From Alteromonadaceae bacterium (GTDB taxonomy: Bacteria > Pseudomonadota > Gammaproteobacteria > Enterobacterales > Alteromonadaceae), in NCBI GenBank assembly GCA_013373625.1, contig JABXHM010000037.1:1-55001 (forward strand): DNA of 55,001 nt. Direction: 5' to 3'. Position 1 is the first letter of the stretch, and each line of letters starts with the position of its first letter. The notes below the pieces were generated by a model, which did not search any database, had not been told where the DNA came from, and saw only the letters and a program-made list of their open reading frames with translations. The translations under genes and the position numbers were made by a program. Below, piece after piece: positions 27,173 to 35,637 of the stretch.

Positions 27173-28819
27173 ATGGAACGTGAATCAATGGAATTTGACA
27201 TTGTCATTGTGGGTGCCGGACCAGCAGGGTTATCCAGTGCTATTCGCTTTGCGCAACAAGCCACACATCAGGATCAGGCACTAAGTGTTTGTGTGGTTGA
27301 AAAAGGATCTGAGGTGGGTGCCCATATTTTATCTGGTGGTGTTATGGATCCTGAGGCGCTCAACGCACTCATTCCTGACTGGCAGGCCAAAGGTGCTCCG
27401 GTCAACCAACCTGTAACGGCCGAAGCAACTTACTTGTTGCGCAGTGAAGCGAATGCCATCAGGCTGCCCGATATCATAACGCCCAAAACTATGCATAATA
27501 AAGGCAATTATATTGTATCGCTCGCCAACCTTTGTCGTTGGTTAGCTGAACAAGCCGAAGCATTAGGCGTAGAAATATTTCCCGGCTTTGCCGCAGCAGA
27601 AGTGTTGTATAACGATGATGGCTCTGTCGGTGGCGTGATCACCGGCGACATGGGGGTGGCTGCTGACGGAAGTGAGAAAGACAGCTTTATGCCGGGTATG
27701 GCACTTAAAGCAAAATACACCCTGTTTGCTGAAGGTAGCCGCGGTCACCTGGGTAAATCGTTGATCAGTCGGTTTAAGCTTGGTGAGAATGCAACGGCGC
27801 AGCACTACGCGATAGGCTTTAAGGAAATCTGGCAGATACCGCCAGAACAGCATCAACCAGGGCTGGTGATTCACACTGCAGGCTGGCCTCTTGATAGCGC
27901 TTCAGGCGGGGGCTATTTATATCACGCAGAGAACAATCAGGTATCAGTTGGCCTGATTGTGGACTTAAATTATCAAAACCCTTACTTAAGTCCCTTCGAC
28001 GAATTTCAACGCTTGAAGCACCATCCTCTTTTTGCACAATACTTAACGGATGGCGAACGTGTAGCCTATGGCGCCAGAGCCCTCACAAAAGGAGGTTATC
28101 ATGCATTACCAGAAATGGCCTTTCCCGGCGGCTGTATTATTGGTTGTAATGCAGGAACACTCAATTTTTCTAAAATTAAAGGTATTCACACTGCGATTAA
28201 GTCAGGTATTATCGCCGCAGACGTAATTGGTAAACAGTTAAACCCAAATACCACTAATGATTACCGAATAAATTTCAACCACCACTTTGAAAATAGTGAT
28301 CTTCGAAAAGAACTCTATAAAGCTCGAAATTTTGGACCTGCTTTACATAAATTCGGCAATATATTGGGTGGCGCATTTAATGTTATTGAACAAAATATAT
28401 TCAACGGTTATACATTCTTAACCATAAAAGACAGTCACGCTGACTTTTCTAATATGAAGCCAGCAGCGGACTTTTCACCCATTAGCTACCCTAAACCTGA
28501 TCATAAACTGAGCTTTGACAAATTAAGCTCGGTATATTTAGCCAATACAAGTCATGACGAAGATCAGCCCTGCCACTTGCAATTAAAAGATGCGCAAATA
28601 CCCATTAAAGTGAACTTGCCGGAATACGCAGAACCGGCTCAGCGCTACTGTCCTGCGGGCGTTTATGAGATCATCAACAATGATCAAAACCAGCCTGAGC
28701 TACAAATTAATGCGGCCAATTGCGTACATTGTAAAACCTGTGACATCAAAGATCCTACGCAAAATATTCGTTGGTTTGTACCCGAAGGGGCTAGTGGCCC
28801 TAATTATCCGAATATGTAA
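27173..28819 (+). CDS. etfD: Electron transfer flavoprotein:ubiquinone oxidoreductase
   Basis: The protein is 548 residues from the ATG at 27173, chosen because GAGGAG lies 6 nt upstream; the frame is open 16 codons further. The N-terminal FAD site is DIVIVGAGPAGLSSAIR, followed by GSEVGAHILSGGVMDP and GGYHALPEMAFPGGCIIGC. The C-terminus has a ferredoxin-like 4Fe-4S site: the Cys in RYCPAGVYE plus AANCVHCKTCDIKDP. The full-length animal and bacterial enzyme feeds electrons from ETF into ubiquinone at the inner membrane. It is divergent from etfBA, so donor and acceptor are encoded together. Confidence 0.95.
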   Translation: MERESMEFDIVIVGAGPAGLSSAIRFAQQATHQDQALSVCVVEKGSEVGAHILSGGVMDPEALNALIPDWQAKGAPVNQPVTAEATYLLRSEANAIRLPDIITPKTMHNKGNYIVSLANLCRWLAEQAEALGVEIFPGFAAAEVLYNDDGSVGGVITGDMGVAADGSEKDSFMPGMALKAKYTLFAEGSRGHLGKSLISRFKLGENATAQHYAIGFKEIWQIPPEQHQPGLVIHTAGWPLDSASGGGYLYHAENNQVSVGLIVDLNYQNPYLSPFDEFQRLKHHPLFAQYLTDGERVAYGARALTKGGYHALPEMAFPGGCIIGCNAGTLNFSKIKGIHTAIKSGIIAADVIGKQLNPNTTNDYRINFNHHFENSDLRKELYKARNFGPALHKFGNILGGAFNVIEQNIFNGYTFLTIKDSHADFSNMKPAADFSPISYPKPDHKLSFDKLSSVYLANTSHDEDQPCHLQLKDAQIPIKVNLPEYAEPAQRYCPAGVYEIINNDQNQPELQINAANCVHCKTCDIKDPTQNIRWFVPEGASGPNYPNM

Positions 28820-28929
28820 ATTTAATCGCGATTAATTAAGCGAATGAATAATTTTTAAAATAATTTTTGAAAACTGACATCTTTAATTTAGAATCAGAGA
28901 TGTAATTTTAGCAACTATTGGATTAATAA

Positions 28930-29325
28930 ATGAGTGAGTTTACATCAGTATTAACTCATGGAAGACGTTTACAAGGTGCTGTAAAGGAATTATCAGTAGA
29001 AGAGTTGGAAAGTGTACAACAAAAATTATCAAACATTATTGATAAGAGAAAAGAGCAGGAACAGGAATTAGCCAAAGCACAGCAAGAAAAATTGGCTAAA
29101 TTAGAAGAAATTAAAAAGCAAATGACTGAAGCAGGTATCGACATTACTGATTTACAGGATATCGGTGACACAAGGTCTAAGCGAAAAACCGGCAAAAAGC
29201 GTCCGGTAAAATACAGAATCACCAAAAATGGTGAAACAACATCCTGGACAGGCGTTGGCCGTATGCCAGTTGTTTTTAAAGAAGTACTGGAAAATGGCCA
29301 GTCACTGGAAGACTTCGCGGTATAG
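28930..29325 (+). CDS. hns: H-NS family nucleoid protein
   Basis: The protein has 131 residues. A coiled-coil oligomerisation region (about 20-70) is rich in Glu, Lys and Gln. A basic linker (RSKRKTGKKRP) follows, then a C-terminal DNA-binding domain with SWTGVGRMPVVF, equivalent to the TWTGQGRTP core of H-NS. It compacts AT-rich DNA and silences genes. The upstream 110 bp are AT-rich, which would suit autoregulation. Whether this is the main H-NS or a paralogue (StpA/Ler-like) cannot be told. Confidence 0.9.
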   Translation: MSEFTSVLTHGRRLQGAVKELSVEELESVQQKLSNIIDKRKEQEQELAKAQQEKLAKLEEIKKQMTEAGIDITDLQDIGDTRSKRKTGKKRPVKYRITKNGETTSWTGVGRMPVVFKEVLENGQSLEDFAV

Positions 29326-29371
29326 TGAGTTAACCTGGGCGCCTTTGCCAGTTGGAGACTAAATCCCTTAT

Positions 29372-30157
29372 ATGACAATTTCACTCAATTTTGAGCAGTT
29401 TGAATGTGAGCAGTCAGAGGCGCCCTGGGTAGTACTGATTCACGGCCTGTTTGGCAACTTAGACAACCTGGCCGTGTTGCGACGAGCCTTGCAAAGCCAC
29501 TTCAATATCTTAGCAATTGATTTGCCTAATCATGGTGAATCGCCATGGGTAGAGACATTTACTCAACTTGAGTGTGTCAATGCTCTACACGACTTATTAG
29601 CTCAGCAATCGATAGACAAATGTCACGTTATTGGACATTCACTCGGCGGTAAAGTGGCCATGCAAATGGCCCTGCACTTCCCTCAACTTGTGACAAGTTT
29701 AGTCGTACTCGATATTGCCCCGGTGACCTACCCGCCAAGTCATCAGGCAGTCTTCGCCGGCCTCAAAAAAGTTGATCTGAGCGCAATTAAAAGCCGTAAA
29801 GACGCTGATAATGTGATGCAATCTGAAATAAAGATAGCAGGCGTGCGACAGTTTTTGCTCAAGAGTCTTTATCAGGATACGCAGAGCAATTGGCGCTGGC
29901 GCTTTAATGTAGCCGGTTTAGAAAAAGACTACGCCCATATTAGTCATTTTGAAGTGCCCAAAAATCAGCAATACAAGGGCCCGGTCACCTTTATTAAAGG
30001 GGGCGAATCAAATTATATTACGCGCGAGCATGAGTCTGTTATAGGTCAGTTGTTTCCTGCCGCAAACGCAAAAATCGTAACCGGTGTCGGACATTGGCTT
30101 CATGCAGAAAAGCCTCAGGTTGTTAACAAACTTGTTCTGCGCGCTTTACAGCAGTAG
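29372..30157 (+). CDS. ybfF: Alpha/beta-fold esterase YbfF-like
   Basis: The protein has 261 residues. HGLFGNLDNL is the oxyanion-hole HGxxG region, LPNHGESPW follows, GHSLGGKVAM is the nucleophile elbow (Ser), DIAPV comes next, and GVGHWLHAEKP carries the base His. The order and the HG-LFG-NLDNL start are characteristic of E. coli YbfF, an acyl-CoA/palmitoyl esterase. It stands ahead of DUF2788 and fldA, as in many Vibrio and Alteromonas relatives. Confidence 0.88.
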   Translation: MTISLNFEQFECEQSEAPWVVLIHGLFGNLDNLAVLRRALQSHFNILAIDLPNHGESPWVETFTQLECVNALHDLLAQQSIDKCHVIGHSLGGKVAMQMALHFPQLVTSLVVLDIAPVTYPPSHQAVFAGLKKVDLSAIKSRKDADNVMQSEIKIAGVRQFLLKSLYQDTQSNWRWRFNVAGLEKDYAHISHFEVPKNQQYKGPVTFIKGGESNYITREHESVIGQLFPAANAKIVTGVGHWLHAEKPQVVNKLVLRALQQ

Positions 30158-30362
30158 CGCGACACCCACTCTGTAAATAATAACTATTTGCATTTGAGAG
30201 TTCATTCTATGGTAAACTTAGCCGCAACTGCAACGGCGGTGATGGTGCAGGATGCATAGAGCAAAAAAATCGCTGATTGAAGTTTACGTCATTAGCGCAA
30301 TACTTGCCCGGTAATAGTTAATATTAACAGCGCGAAGTTTGCCTGCGAAGCCGCTGATACTG

Positions 30363-30371
30363 TGGTATAGT
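30363..30371 (+). promoter_or_regulatory. Possible extended -10 promoter for DUF2788-fldA
   Basis: TGGTATAGT is an extended -10-like sequence 30 bp before the DUF2788 start. No well-spaced -35 is seen (the nearest, TTGCCT at 30339, is 21 bp away). The 243-bp gap after ybfF otherwise contains only a 16-codon frame that is probably meaningless. Confidence 0.4.
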
Positions 30372-30400
30372 CTGCGCGCAAAAATGCACTGAGGTTTTTT

Positions 30401-30625
30401 ATGTTTGCAAAGTATTACGAACAAATTGAATCCATCATGCTTGATTTGGCCTTGGTATGCCTGTTCGTTCTTATGATTTTTGCCGTTCATGACGTACTCA
30501 AAAAGAACGACGTTCCCCTAATTGGTAAAGTCGTTGCCTATGGCGTGCTTGGCCTTGGTGCGATGGGTTTTATTGCAAAGGGTATTATCCAGTTGATCTG
30601 GCAGAGCAACGGTGTATCCGGATAA
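30401..30625 (+). CDS. DUF2788 small membrane protein
   Basis: The protein has 74 residues and is made mostly of two transmembrane segments (about 12-32 and 43-66), with the connecting stretch KKNDVPLIGK on one side. Its size, context and sequence match DUF2788 proteins, which are often encoded beside fldA. GAGG precedes the ATG. It has no known function. It is separated from fldA by 34 bp, suggesting co-transcription with it. Confidence 0.85.
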   Translation: MFAKYYEQIESIMLDLALVCLFVLMIFAVHDVLKKNDVPLIGKVVAYGVLGLGAMGFIAKGIIQLIWQSNGVSG

Positions 30626-30659
30626 TCAGTTTCAAAGAAAGAGTAGATAGAGGTTAAAT

Positions 30660-31184
30660 ATGGCAAGTGTTGGCCTGTTTTTTGGTAGCGACACTGGCAA
30701 TACCGAACATATTGCCAAGTTAATTCAAAAGGAATTAGGTAAAAACCTGATTGCTGTTCACGATATTGCGAAGAGTTCTAAAGAACAAATCGCCGAGTTT
30801 GATTTGCTGCTTTTTGGTATCCCAACCTGGTATTACGGTGAAGCACAGTGTGACTGGGATGATTTTTTCCCTGAATTAGAGCAAATTGATTTTACTGATA
30901 AGCTAGTTGCCATATTTGGTTGTGGCGATCAGGAAGATTACGCTGAGTATTTTCTTGATGCGATGGGCATGGTAAGAGATATCGTTGAAGCTCGCGGCGC
31001 CATTCTTGTGGGTCAATGGTCTACAGAAGGCTATGAGTTTGAAGCCTCTAAGGGTATGGCCGATGACGATCATTTTGTTGGCTTGGGCATTGACGAAGAC
31101 CGTCAACCCGAATTAACAGAAGAGCGAGTCCGCGCCTGGTGTAAACAGCTGAACGACGAACTTTGCCTGGCTGAACTCGCCTGA
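30660..31184 (+). CDS. fldA: Flavodoxin
   Basis: The protein is 174 residues, the length of long-chain flavodoxins. The FMN phosphate loop is GSDTGNTEHIAK. The isoalloxazine-contacting loops include FGIPTWYYGEAQ and FGCGDQEDYAEY, with Trp and Tyr in the positions typical of E. coli FldA. It is a soluble one-electron carrier for biosynthetic enzymes, used in place of ferredoxin when iron is scarce, so Fur control is usual. GAGGTTAAATATG gives a good ribosome site. A terminator follows. Confidence 0.95.
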   Translation: MASVGLFFGSDTGNTEHIAKLIQKELGKNLIAVHDIAKSSKEQIAEFDLLLFGIPTWYYGEAQCDWDDFFPELEQIDFTDKLVAIFGCGDQEDYAEYFLDAMGMVRDIVEARGAILVGQWSTEGYEFEASKGMADDDHFVGLGIDEDRQPELTEERVRAWCKQLNDELCLAELA

Positions 31185-31210
31185 TTTTTTGTTTAAACAA
31201 AAATAATCCG

Positions 31211-31254
31211 AAAAAACCTTAGCGGTCTTCCACAACGCCGTTAAGGTTTTTTTT
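31211..31254 (+). terminator. Terminator of fldA
   Basis: AAAACCTTAGCGG and CCGTTAAGGTTTT form a stem with a single mismatch and a 12-nt loop, followed by a T-run (eight T residues). Confidence 0.85.
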
Positions 31255-31329
31255 GCTTTGATAGCGTACTCGCCCCACCATCAAAAGCGGTGGGCATTGA
31301 ATGGAATTGAAATAGCAAGAGGAATGGAT

Positions 31330-31803
31330 ATGCGATATCTCATAGCAACGGGCCTGCTTGTTGCGCTTGCAGGCTGTCAGTCGGTTAACCAGACTGACTC
31401 TGTCTCCTCAGCGCAACCCGGCGCTATAGAAAATTATTCAACGATAAACCAGTCAATCAACCGTTTCCCGCCCAGATACCCGCCTAAAGCTGCGATGAAT
31501 ACTCTGGAAGGCTGTGCAACCCTTGAATATACCCTGACGCTCGAGCATAAAGTGATTGATATACAGGTTCTGGATAGCGACAGCTCCTTGTTTGCAAAAG
31601 AAGCGGTAAAGGTTATTTCAAAATGGGACTGGTCAGCACTTTCAGACACTGTATTGTCAGTGCCAGTAAGGTTGCAAACCCGTTTTGAATATTGCCTGGA
31701 AAACAGCAGTGGCCGATGTACTGCAGAATCTTTAGCTTCACGAACTAACTGCCGTGGTGCTGATGTCGTCATTTCCGCCGGCAGGCGTGTAACTTTTAGT
31801 TAA
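31330..31803 (+). CDS. Lipoprotein with TonB C-terminal-like domain
   Basis: The protein is 157 residues from the ATG at 31330; AGGA lies 7 nt before it, while a nearer ATG at 31324 is less well spaced. The lipobox is ALAGC with Gln next, so outer-membrane attachment is likely. Residues about 45-115 have the TonB C-terminal-domain pattern YPPKAAMNTLEGCATLEYTL, VIDIQVLDSDSSLFAKEAVKVISKWDW. No transmembrane anchor or Pro-rich arm is present, so it is not a normal TonB. A Cys-containing tail follows. The role is unknown. It lies between fldA and fur and is convergent with the chemoreceptor gene. Confidence 0.72.
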   Translation: MRYLIATGLLVALAGCQSVNQTDSVSSAQPGAIENYSTINQSINRFPPRYPPKAAMNTLEGCATLEYTLTLEHKVIDIQVLDSDSSLFAKEAVKVISKWDWSALSDTVLSVPVRLQTRFEYCLENSSGRCTAESLASRTNCRGADVVISAGRRVTFS

Positions 31804-31845
31804 CCCTAACGGAGTAACTCATATTTTGGGCTGTTTTTGCTCTTT

Positions 31846-33852
31846 TTAAAGAGAAAAGCGCGATACAGCCTGCTTCAGTTCAGCAATTTCGCCATCAATC
31901 TGTGATGTCGAAGCGTTCGCTTTACCCGTACTGCTCGCGCTAAGTTCTGCCAACTCAACAATACGCTGCAGGCTTTCTGCCACATCACTAAGCAGTTCAT
32001 CCTGGCGCTGGGTATCATTAACGATATCTCGGTTGATGGTACTTAATTCCTTAATAATCAGGCTAATCGATGCAACCTGTTCTGTAACCTGTTCAGTAGT
32101 GGAAAGGCTTTCTTTAGCATGGTCACGACCACTGGATATTGCCGTAACGGCCTGCTGCGCGTCTTTTTGCAGGCTGTTGATCATTGCTTCAATTTCTTCG
32201 GTTGAGTTTTGTGTGCGATTAGCCAGTGTTCTTACTTCATCGGCAACCACGGCAAATCCCCTTCCCTGCTCTCCAGCCCGGGCAGCCTCTATGGCCGCAT
32301 TCAGCGCCAGCAGATTGGTCTGTTCGGCAATGGTTTTAATGACATCAAGAATACTACCGATGCTGTGGCTGTTTTCCTCAAGGCGTTGCACAACCTGTGC
32401 AGAGGTTTCAGCCTGTCGCGCTTGTTCTTCGCCTTGTTGACGATTATTCTCAGAAAGCTGGGCTATACTCTGGCTTTGTAACTCGATCTGGTTGAGCTTA
32501 TCCATCGCTGTCGTTATCTGACTAAGATTATTATGGCTGGTTTGACGCACATGCTCAGTGTTCGTCGCCGTTAGCTGCACTTGTTGGCGCTGCTCATCGA
32601 CTTGTTTTAAGCTCTCTTCGCCGAGTGCAACGCTCAACTTGGTAACTTCCTCAAGCCGTTGTTCCTGTTCCAGAATATTACCGATAAGGCTACGCAAACT
32701 GTCTGTGAGAGTATTAATTTTTGCTGCCAGTGCGGCAAATTCATCGGTACCGGTTTGATCCAATGTTCGGGTAAGATCGCCTTTGCTTAACTGGCTCAGC
32801 CCACGATTTATTTTTACCAGGGGCTTAGCGATGCTGCGAGTAGTTATAACCCCAAGCGTTATGGCAGCAACTAAGCCAATCACAAAAACGATAGCGGTTT
32901 TAAGCAGCGCCGCTATGACAGTATCCAGAATTTTTTGCTGTGCACTCAACGTACTGCTATTAATTCGAGCATATAGTTTACCAATCGTGTCCTGCGCAAC
33001 AACTAATGCCTGATTAGCGGCATTTCGATGTATCAGACTTTTCGCAGTGGATAGCAACTTTTGTTGCTGTAACCATATTAAGCCATTATCACCCTGCAGG
33101 GCTGTCAGGAAGGCGTCATATTGTTCGTTAAACATCTCCACTGTACCTTGTGTATCAACACTCTCGGCCAGGCGGTTTAAGTAATCTTTATCGACGGCCA
33201 GATTGCTGATTTGATACAATAAGTCATCGATAATGGCATCGGTCCCCTGTTTGTTGTTACTGGCCACCAGCTCCTCAATAGTATTGTTCATGGTCAACAA
33301 TTTATTATCGATATTGTTGCCCGTACCAATAATGGTCGCAATACCAGGATCACGCGTATCGAGATAACCTAAGTCCAGCATTAATGCACTGGCCTCATCC
33401 GCTATCAACAATACATTTTCGGTTTTCTCGACCAGGCGCTGTTTATACAATAACTGCTGCTCCAGAGCATCGTACATCAGTTGGCTTTCTGTTAGGTATG
33501 TCCTACTCGATTCGATGGCCTGTTGTGACAGGGAATCATCACTAAGTAATTGTGACAAGCCATCGAGACTGCCTTTAAAACGCTCTGAGCGACGGGAAAA
33601 CTGCGCTTTGCTGGCCGCTAACTCTTCTAGTGATTCAACATGAAACCCGTTTGCTGTAATGGTAGCGAGAGAGAGGATCTCGGTATTGGCCTCATTCATT
33701 TCGGTTTGCACAGGCATTTTGTCTTCAATCACATCCACCGCAGAAGACTGAATATCCGACAACCCCCAGTAAGACAATACGCTGGTGATTAAAAGCAAAC
33801 ATCCAAACGAGGCAAACCCTAGGATGATTTTATTGACAACTGTTAACGGCAT
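31846..33852 (-). CDS. Methyl-accepting chemotaxis protein
   Basis: The protein is 668 residues from the ATG at 33852, with AGGG upstream. TM1 is near the N-terminus (VNKIILGFASFGCLLLITSV, about residues 6-28). A long helical periplasmic sensor (about 30-310) follows, then TM2 (AIVFVIGLVAAITLGV), a HAMP segment ending LTRTLDQTGTDEF, and the cytoplasmic coiled-coil with tip EQTNLLALNAAIEAARAGEQ and GRGFAVVADEVRTLANRT. No CheR-binding pentapeptide is seen at the C-terminus, which ends VSRFSL. The ligand is unknown. The gene is opposite in direction to fur and the TonB-like gene. Confidence 0.92.
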   Translation of the reverse strand: MPLTVVNKIILGFASFGCLLLITSVLSYWGLSDIQSSAVDVIEDKMPVQTEMNEANTEILSLATITANGFHVESLEELAASKAQFSRRSERFKGSLDGLSQLLSDDSLSQQAIESSRTYLTESQLMYDALEQQLLYKQRLVEKTENVLLIADEASALMLDLGYLDTRDPGIATIIGTGNNIDNKLLTMNNTIEELVASNNKQGTDAIIDDLLYQISNLAVDKDYLNRLAESVDTQGTVEMFNEQYDAFLTALQGDNGLIWLQQQKLLSTAKSLIHRNAANQALVVAQDTIGKLYARINSSTLSAQQKILDTVIAALLKTAIVFVIGLVAAITLGVITTRSIAKPLVKINRGLSQLSKGDLTRTLDQTGTDEFAALAAKINTLTDSLRSLIGNILEQEQRLEEVTKLSVALGEESLKQVDEQRQQVQLTATNTEHVRQTSHNNLSQITTAMDKLNQIELQSQSIAQLSENNRQQGEEQARQAETSAQVVQRLEENSHSIGSILDVIKTIAEQTNLLALNAAIEAARAGEQGRGFAVVADEVRTLANRTQNSTEEIEAMINSLQKDAQQAVTAISSGRDHAKESLSTTEQVTEQVASISLIIKELSTINRDIVNDTQRQDELLSDVAESLQRIVELAELSASSTGKANASTSQIDGEIAELKQAVSRFSL

Positions 33853-34100
33853 TCTGTAACCCTGATAAACCGGCATTTACCGGCGAACTAGTTTTTCAAA
33901 TAACAAACAAATTTTAAGGCAATATAATCACTACGAAACATAACAATAGTTGCATATTCGCATGTATTCACACCAACTTCTCTGCCATATCAGAAATTAA
34001 CGATGTCAGCGCTCTGACGATCATTTCTCCTGTAAAAACTATGCATATACTCAACGTCCATCACCCGGTGTAAATGTCATCTCCATTTACTAAATATAGT

Positions 34101-34121
34101 CTAATTCTAATAACGAATTAG
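34101..34121. promoter_or_regulatory. Inverted repeat upstream of fur
   Basis: CTAATTC-TAATAAC-GAATTAG is a perfect 7-7-7 inverted repeat, 115 bp before the fur ATG. AT-rich inverted repeats of this kind can be Fur boxes, but this differs from the GATAATGATAATCATTATC consensus. The 383-bp gap between the chemoreceptor and fur also holds two -10-like boxes (see next entry). Confidence 0.35.
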
Positions 34122-34167
34122 CGAAAATAGTCACTAATTAAACATTTAGCCACTGTCTGGGCATTGT

Positions 34168-34200
34168 TATACTTTCAAATCTGCTCAACTTACCTATAAT
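34168..34200 (+). promoter_or_regulatory. Candidate fur promoter region
   Basis: TATACT (34168-34173, preceded by TG to form an extended -10) and TATAAT (34195-34200) are two alternative -10 boxes 36 and 63 bp before the fur start. CTTTCA is a poor -35 for the second. Confidence 0.4.
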
Positions 34201-34235
34201 AGCGAGAAATTCGCGTCTCAAGATGTGGGCATCTA

Positions 34236-34661
34236 ATGGATCAAAACAAAGAACTTAAGAAAGCTGGCCTCAAAGTCACTTTACCTAGACTAAAAATTCT
34301 GCAAATACTGCAGGATCCGCAGAATCAGCATATCAGCGCAGAAGACGTCTATAAGATTCTGATTGAACACGGCGAAGAAATTGGCTTGGCTACCGTTTAT
34401 CGTGTACTGAATCAGTTTGACGATGCGGGCATATTAAACCGACATCATTTTGAAGGTGGAAAATCGGTCTTCGAAATAAGCCATAAAGAACATCATGACC
34501 ATCTTGTTTGTTTAAAATGTGGGAAGGTCATCGAGTTCGAAGACGAGTTAATCGAACAACGTCAGGAACAGGTAGCCAAAGACAACAACATCAAACTCAC
34601 CCACCACAGCTTATATCTGTATGGTGAATGTACTGATGGAAATTGCCAAGAGGTAGATTAG
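34236..34661 (+). CDS. fur: Ferric uptake regulator
   Basis: The protein has 141 residues. The N-terminal winged helix includes LKVTLPRLKILQIL, SAEDVYKILIEHGEEIGLATVYRVLNQF and FEGGKSVFEI. The dimer/metal domain has HHDHLVCLKCGKVIEF, with CxxC, and the second Cys pair CTDGNC near the end. It represses iron-uptake genes with Fe2+. A bidirectional terminator follows. It is usually adjacent to fldA in relatives, but here the TonB-like and chemoreceptor genes intervene. Confidence 0.96.
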   Translation: MDQNKELKKAGLKVTLPRLKILQILQDPQNQHISAEDVYKILIEHGEEIGLATVYRVLNQFDDAGILNRHHFEGGKSVFEISHKEHHDHLVCLKCGKVIEFEDELIEQRQEQVAKDNNIKLTHHSLYLYGECTDGNCQEVD

Positions 34662-34692
34662 GCCGAACTGTCCACCTGATACTTGCTGTGAC

Positions 34693-34720
34693 AAAAAGGG
34701 CATCAATTCATGCCCTTTTT
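34693..34720. terminator. Bidirectional terminator between fur and the transaminase gene
   Basis: AAAAAGGGCAT / ATGCCCTTTTT is an 11-bp perfect stem with a CAATTC loop and T-runs on both sides. Confidence 0.9.
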
Positions 34721-34750
34721 TAATGACGGTATTCCGGACAATCTGGTCGT

Positions 34751-35614
34751 TTACAGAGTAAATTTTTGCTCGGAATATACCGTAAAGACCTGCTCCCAAA
34801 TTGCACCGACGTTACCATCAGCAATAACTTGCCCGTTGACTTTGGTAATCGGCAGTATTTCTTTTCCTGAACTGGTAATCCACACTTCGTCGGCTGACAG
34901 CAATTCATCCACCATCACCGGTTTTTCAGTCACGTCTATACTGGCCAGCGACAAACATTGTAATACCAACTGCCGCGTAATACCGGGCAGCAACTGATTA
35001 TCCAACGGCGGCGTGTAAGCTTTGCCATCCTTAATAATAAACACATTGCTACTGCTCGCTTCAGTGACTTCACCATGTTGGTTGTACAAGATGGTTTCCA
35101 CATTGCCCTCTTGAGCACCTTGTTGGAAATGCATAACATTACCCAGTAATGCAGTCGATTTAATGTGGCAGCGTTGCCAGCGTAAATCCTCGGTCAGTGA
35201 AACACTCGCCCCAGGGTGCGTCAGGCGATCCGGTTTTGCTGGCTCGCTTAGGGCAAAAGCAAAACCAAAAATGGTCGGACTAACTCCTTTCGGGTAGGCA
35301 TGATAACGACGCGTATCGGCGCCTCTGCTGACATGTAAATACACGCCAATGTTGTCACCCAACAATGCACGGTTGTCACTAATGAGCCGTTGAGTAATTA
35401 TTTGCCATTGCATGCTGTCCAGTTCACAGTTGATCTCTATAGCTGCCAGCCCAGTGGCTAATCTGGCCATATGCTGGGTAAACCCAACCATTCTACCTTC
35501 ATAACTGGGGATCACTTCGTAGATACCGTCGCCAAATAAAAAACCGCGATCCAAAGGGGATATTCGCGCCTGCTCAAGCGGTATAAACTCACCGTTTAAA
35601 TATGCTATCGTCAT
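34751..35614 (-). CDS. dat: Class IV aminotransferase, D-amino-acid transaminase-like
   Basis: The protein is 287 residues from the ATG at 35614; the frame is open into the pxpC gene, but the family starts at MTIAYLNGEF. Motifs are PLDRGFLFGDGIYEV, the RGADTRRYHAYP block (Arg and His near the substrate carboxylate, as in D-alanine aminotransferase), the PLP lysine K152 in CHIKSTALLGNV, and EVTEASSSNVF. The PLP-phosphate region is in the C-terminal half. It would exchange amino groups between D-amino acids and 2-oxo acids; a branched-chain or lyase activity cannot be excluded. It is the last gene after pxpC, with a 23-bp gap. Confidence 0.85.
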   Translation of the reverse strand: MTIAYLNGEFIPLEQARISPLDRGFLFGDGIYEVIPSYEGRMVGFTQHMARLATGLAAIEINCELDSMQWQIITQRLISDNRALLGDNIGVYLHVSRGADTRRYHAYPKGVSPTIFGFAFALSEPAKPDRLTHPGASVSLTEDLRWQRCHIKSTALLGNVMHFQQGAQEGNVETILYNQHGEVTEASSSNVFIIKDGKAYTPPLDNQLLPGITRQLVLQCLSLASIDVTEKPVMVDELLSADEVWITSSGKEILPITKVNGQVIADGNVGAIWEQVFTVYSEQKFTL

Positions 35615-35637
35615 GACAATCTCGTTAGGAAAAACGC

